A DNA stretch of 64,000 nucleotides, taken from positions 1-64,000 of the forward strand of contig NZ_BCUX01000010.1 in assembly GCF_001591445.1 (NCBI RefSeq). The letters run 5' to 3'. The position numbers were made by a program, and so were the translations under genes. Positions 62,307 through 64,000 of this stretch are shown here, one piece after another. Positions within the stretch are counted from its first letter, which is position 1; the number at the start of each line of letters is the position of its first letter. This DNA comes from Neobacillus drentensis NBRC 102427 (GTDB taxonomy: Bacteria; Bacillota; Bacilli; Bacillales; Cytobacillaceae). The notes under the pieces are model-generated. The model did not search any database. It worked only from the letters and a program-made list of their open reading frames with translations, and had not been told where the DNA came from.

Positions 62307-62533
62307 TGTTAAAAAAATACTTCGGAATTACTGATTACAACTGAATACTAAATTTAAATGAAACCTCCATTACCAGCCATTTTTCTACTTTCCTAAAGCA
62401 ATCAATCTACAAAAGTACCGCTGAATGCGCTTTCAGATTTATTTTTCTGAGTTTTATGTAGTTTGAATTTCAGGAATATTAAAATCACCCCTTCTTTTTA
62501 CTATGTACACCTTGTTTACTTTAAGGTTGAAAA

Positions 62534-62547
62534 TAATATACCATGAT
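62534..62547. promoter_or_regulatory. weak GntR-type half operator
   Basis: AATATACCATGATT retains the TATACCA half-site only. The rest of 62075-62726 is AT-rich with no open frame. Confidence 0.35.
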
Positions 62548-62649
62548 TCTATTATCATTGCAAACTATTTTGAAAATTTAGAAGTTTTTATATATTCTTC
62601 TTATTACTATTGCTTTTGTTTGACAAATCGGCTAAAATGTAAAAATTAA

Positions 62650-62664
62650 TGGTATACCGTATAA
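62650..62664. promoter_or_regulatory. GntR-type operator, AspDH side
   Basis: TGGTATACCGTATAA, with the exact GGTATACC core, about 70 bases upstream of the AspDH-like start. Confidence 0.6.
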
Positions 62665-62732
62665 ATTTTTTGTACATAGATTGATAGTTTTCTAGTTGAT
62701 AGGACTAAAAAATAAATCCAAGGAGAATGTAT

Positions 62733-63539
62733 ATGCTTAGAGCTGGTATCATTGGTTATGGAACGCTGGGAAAGAGTATTAGCGAAATAATCGAGTTAGG
62801 ACAAGCCGGAGATGTCGTCCTTCAATCCATTTTGGTAAGGACACCACTTGGTCCGTTAGATCATTCACCCGAGCAATGTACAGTCACTACAAATGAAGAT
62901 GTTTTTTTTACCCAAAGTTTAGATATCATCATTGAGGCTGCCGGTCATCATGCCCTTCAATTATACGGGGAAAAAGCCCTCACCTCTGGAAGTCATTTAG
63001 TCATCCTTTCCGTCGGTGCTTTAGCGGATTTAGACTTTTATGAGAACCTACAGGCGGCTGCCACGAAATACAAAAAACAAATGATAATCCCATCAGGAGC
63101 CATCGCAGGTTTAGATCGTATTGCTGCAGGGGTGTTAGGTGAAATAGATGAAATCACACTGATTACGAGAAAACCGCCAAAAAGTTGGTATGGGACAATT
63201 GCTGAGGAAAAGGTTGATTTAGCAACGATTACAGATCCTGTTTGTATTTTTGAGGGAAATGCTAGAAATGCAGCAAAATTATTCCCTCAAAATGTGAATG
63301 TATCAGCGGCGTTAAGCCTCGCTGGAATCGGCTTTGAGGAAACAAAGGTTCAAGTTTATGTAGACCCTACAATCCAAATGAATACCCATACCATTGTAGC
63401 GAAGGGCTATTTCGGGCAAATGGAAACCACTATTCAAAACAATCCTTATAAGGAAAATCCTAAATCTAGCCCAATAGTTGCCATGAGTGTAGCGAAAGTA
63501 TTGAAGAACCTAACATCATCTGTTGTGATTGGCGTTTAA
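62733..63539 (+). CDS. aspartate dehydrogenase family (NadX-like) oxidoreductase
   Basis: About 268 residues; ATG at 62733 is best spaced from AAGGAGA. Rossmann motif AGIIGYGTLGKSISEI, then IIEAAGHHALQLYGEKAL, IPSGAIAGLDRI, PQNVNVSAALSLAG and NPKSSPIVAMSVAKVL, all diagnostic of L-aspartate dehydrogenase. These enzymes interconvert aspartate and iminosuccinate (oxaloacetate plus ammonia) with NAD(P). No nadA or nadC is adjacent, so a catabolic role is more likely than NAD synthesis. Confidence 0.85.
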   Translation: MLRAGIIGYGTLGKSISEIIELGQAGDVVLQSILVRTPLGPLDHSPEQCTVTTNEDVFFTQSLDIIIEAAGHHALQLYGEKALTSGSHLVILSVGALADLDFYENLQAAATKYKKQMIIPSGAIAGLDRIAAGVLGEIDEITLITRKPPKSWYGTIAEEKVDLATITDPVCIFEGNARNAAKLFPQNVNVSAALSLAGIGFEETKVQVYVDPTIQMNTHTIVAKGYFGQMETTIQNNPYKENPKSSPIVAMSVAKVLKNLTSSVVIGV

Positions 63540-63553
63540 TGATTAGATAACAG

Positions 63554-63594
63554 AAAAAGAGAAACTCCACCTTGGGATGGAGTTTCTCTTTTTC
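63554..63594. terminator. bidirectional terminator
   Basis: AAAGAGAAACTCCA pairs with TGGAGTTTCTCTTT between the AspDH-like gene and the convergent GntR gene. Confidence 0.85.
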
Positions 63595-64000
63595 TTACTT
63601 CTCTTTTTTTCCTAGATTGACTGCCTCAATATACGCTTTTCGAGAATTTTCAATATGAATTTTCGTCAAATACTCGGCCATTTCAATTTCTTGATTAATA
63701 ATAGCATCCATAATTCGTAAGTGCTCTTCCATCGACTGGACAGCCCGGCCCGGATTTTTAAACCCTGTCTTGGCAAAGGCGCGAATATAGTCCGATAAAC
63801 CGCTCAGCATTTCATACAGCTTTGCATTCTTCGCCGAACTGTATAAGAGGTGATTTAATTCACTATGCAATTGAGCGAAATCATTATTTTGCTGATTCTT
63901 TAAACATTCATCCACCTTTTTACTGTACTCAACAAATTTACTTTTGGTTTCGTCGTCCAGCTTCTGAACAGCTAATTTGGCTGCCAAAACCTCAAGCGAA
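63595..64000 (-). CDS. GntR family regulator, FCD domain, truncated by the window edge
   Basis: Only the C-terminal ~135 residues are visible; the open frame runs past the right edge as SLEVLAAKLAVQ. The FCD domain matches the regulator at 50146 segment by segment (LSGLSDYIRAFAKTGFKNPGR versus LSGLIDYIHMSANMGYETPGR, split across the loop, and MAEYLTKIHIENSRKAYI). The DNA-binding half is outside the window. The two probably share operators or respond to related ligands. Confidence 0.85.
   Translation of the reverse strand, partial: SLEVLAAKLAVQKLDDETKSKFVEYSKKVDECLKNQQNNDFAQLHSELNHLLYSSAKNAKLYEMLSGLSDYIRAFAKTGFKNPGRAVQSMEEHLRIMDAIINQEIEMAEYLTKIHIENSRKAYIEAVNLGKKEK

Overview
The window is a low-GC Gram-positive chromosome segment from an aerobic to facultative Bacillaceae member, probably close to Neobacillus or Bacillus. 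The evidence is strong G-rich ribosome binding sites, frequent TTG and GTG starts, an FtsZ, CysJI and NarGHJI very like those of Bacillus, SpoIID/LytB and VanW-type proteins, and CcpA (cre) and Rex boxes. No rRNA, tRNA, CRISPR array or prophage was seen.

Left part (1-21 kb): housekeeping and surface genes. These are a PaaI-type thioesterase, a 5'-nucleotidase/metallophosphatase, a VanW lipoprotein, a formate/nitrite channel, an O6-alkylguanine transferase, a frame-broken SpoIID/LytB protein, an NDH-2 dehydrogenase and a proline dehydrogenase. They are followed by a respiratory nitrate reductase operon: hemerythrin-like protein, two small unknown proteins, then narG-narH-narJ-narI. A short palindrome, GGTGCCTGACACC, recurs between genes here.

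Middle part (21-37 kb): a YugI-like S1 protein, cysJ-cysI, a solitary FtsZ outside any division cluster, a DinB-fold protein, a hypoxanthine phosphoribosyltransferase, and adhE. AdhE is preceded by a small unknown gene, several Rex boxes and a perfect cre site, so this is a fermentative, redox-controlled unit. Then come a 52-bp tandem array, NAD(P)HX repair (nnr), a PatB-like C-S lyase and a 2-hydroxyacid dehydrogenase.

Right part (36.6-64 kb): a large catabolic region in two regulatory blocks. Block A (36.6-47.9 kb) holds an HpaB-type flavin monooxygenase with its flavin reductase, an M20 amidohydrolase/carbamoylase, a complete branched-chain-amino-acid-type ABC importer, a RidA-like protein lacking the usual arginine, a DUF1028 protein and a divergent regulator. 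Three of its promoters share a TTGACA-17-TATAxT core and a TTAAGGA/TCCKTAA operator. A decayed hpaB fragment and a copied promoter lie in front of the liv operon. Block B (49.4-64 kb) holds two 2Fe-2S ferredoxins, a haem-oxygenase-like diiron oxygenase (PqqC/CADD fold), a creatininase-family amidohydrolase, a 114-aa unknown protein, a 28-aa micro-ORF, a semialdehyde dehydrogenase, an HbpS/GlcG protein, a split CHR transporter pair, two large permeases, two NAD(P)-dependent dehydrogenases (one aspartate-dehydrogenase-like) and two paralogous FCD-GntR repressors. At least nine copies of a TTTGGTATACMAA-type palindrome sit in front of Block B genes, which marks them as one regulon.

Taken together, blocks A and B look like an uptake and oxidative breakdown system for a nitrogen-containing, perhaps aromatic or heterocyclic, compound. 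The substrate cannot be read from the sequence. The diiron oxygenase, ferredoxin and creatininase set is the best candidate for an undescribed pathway. GC-rich mobile-looking repeats (three copies) and a second 52-bp tandem array lie between the Block B genes.
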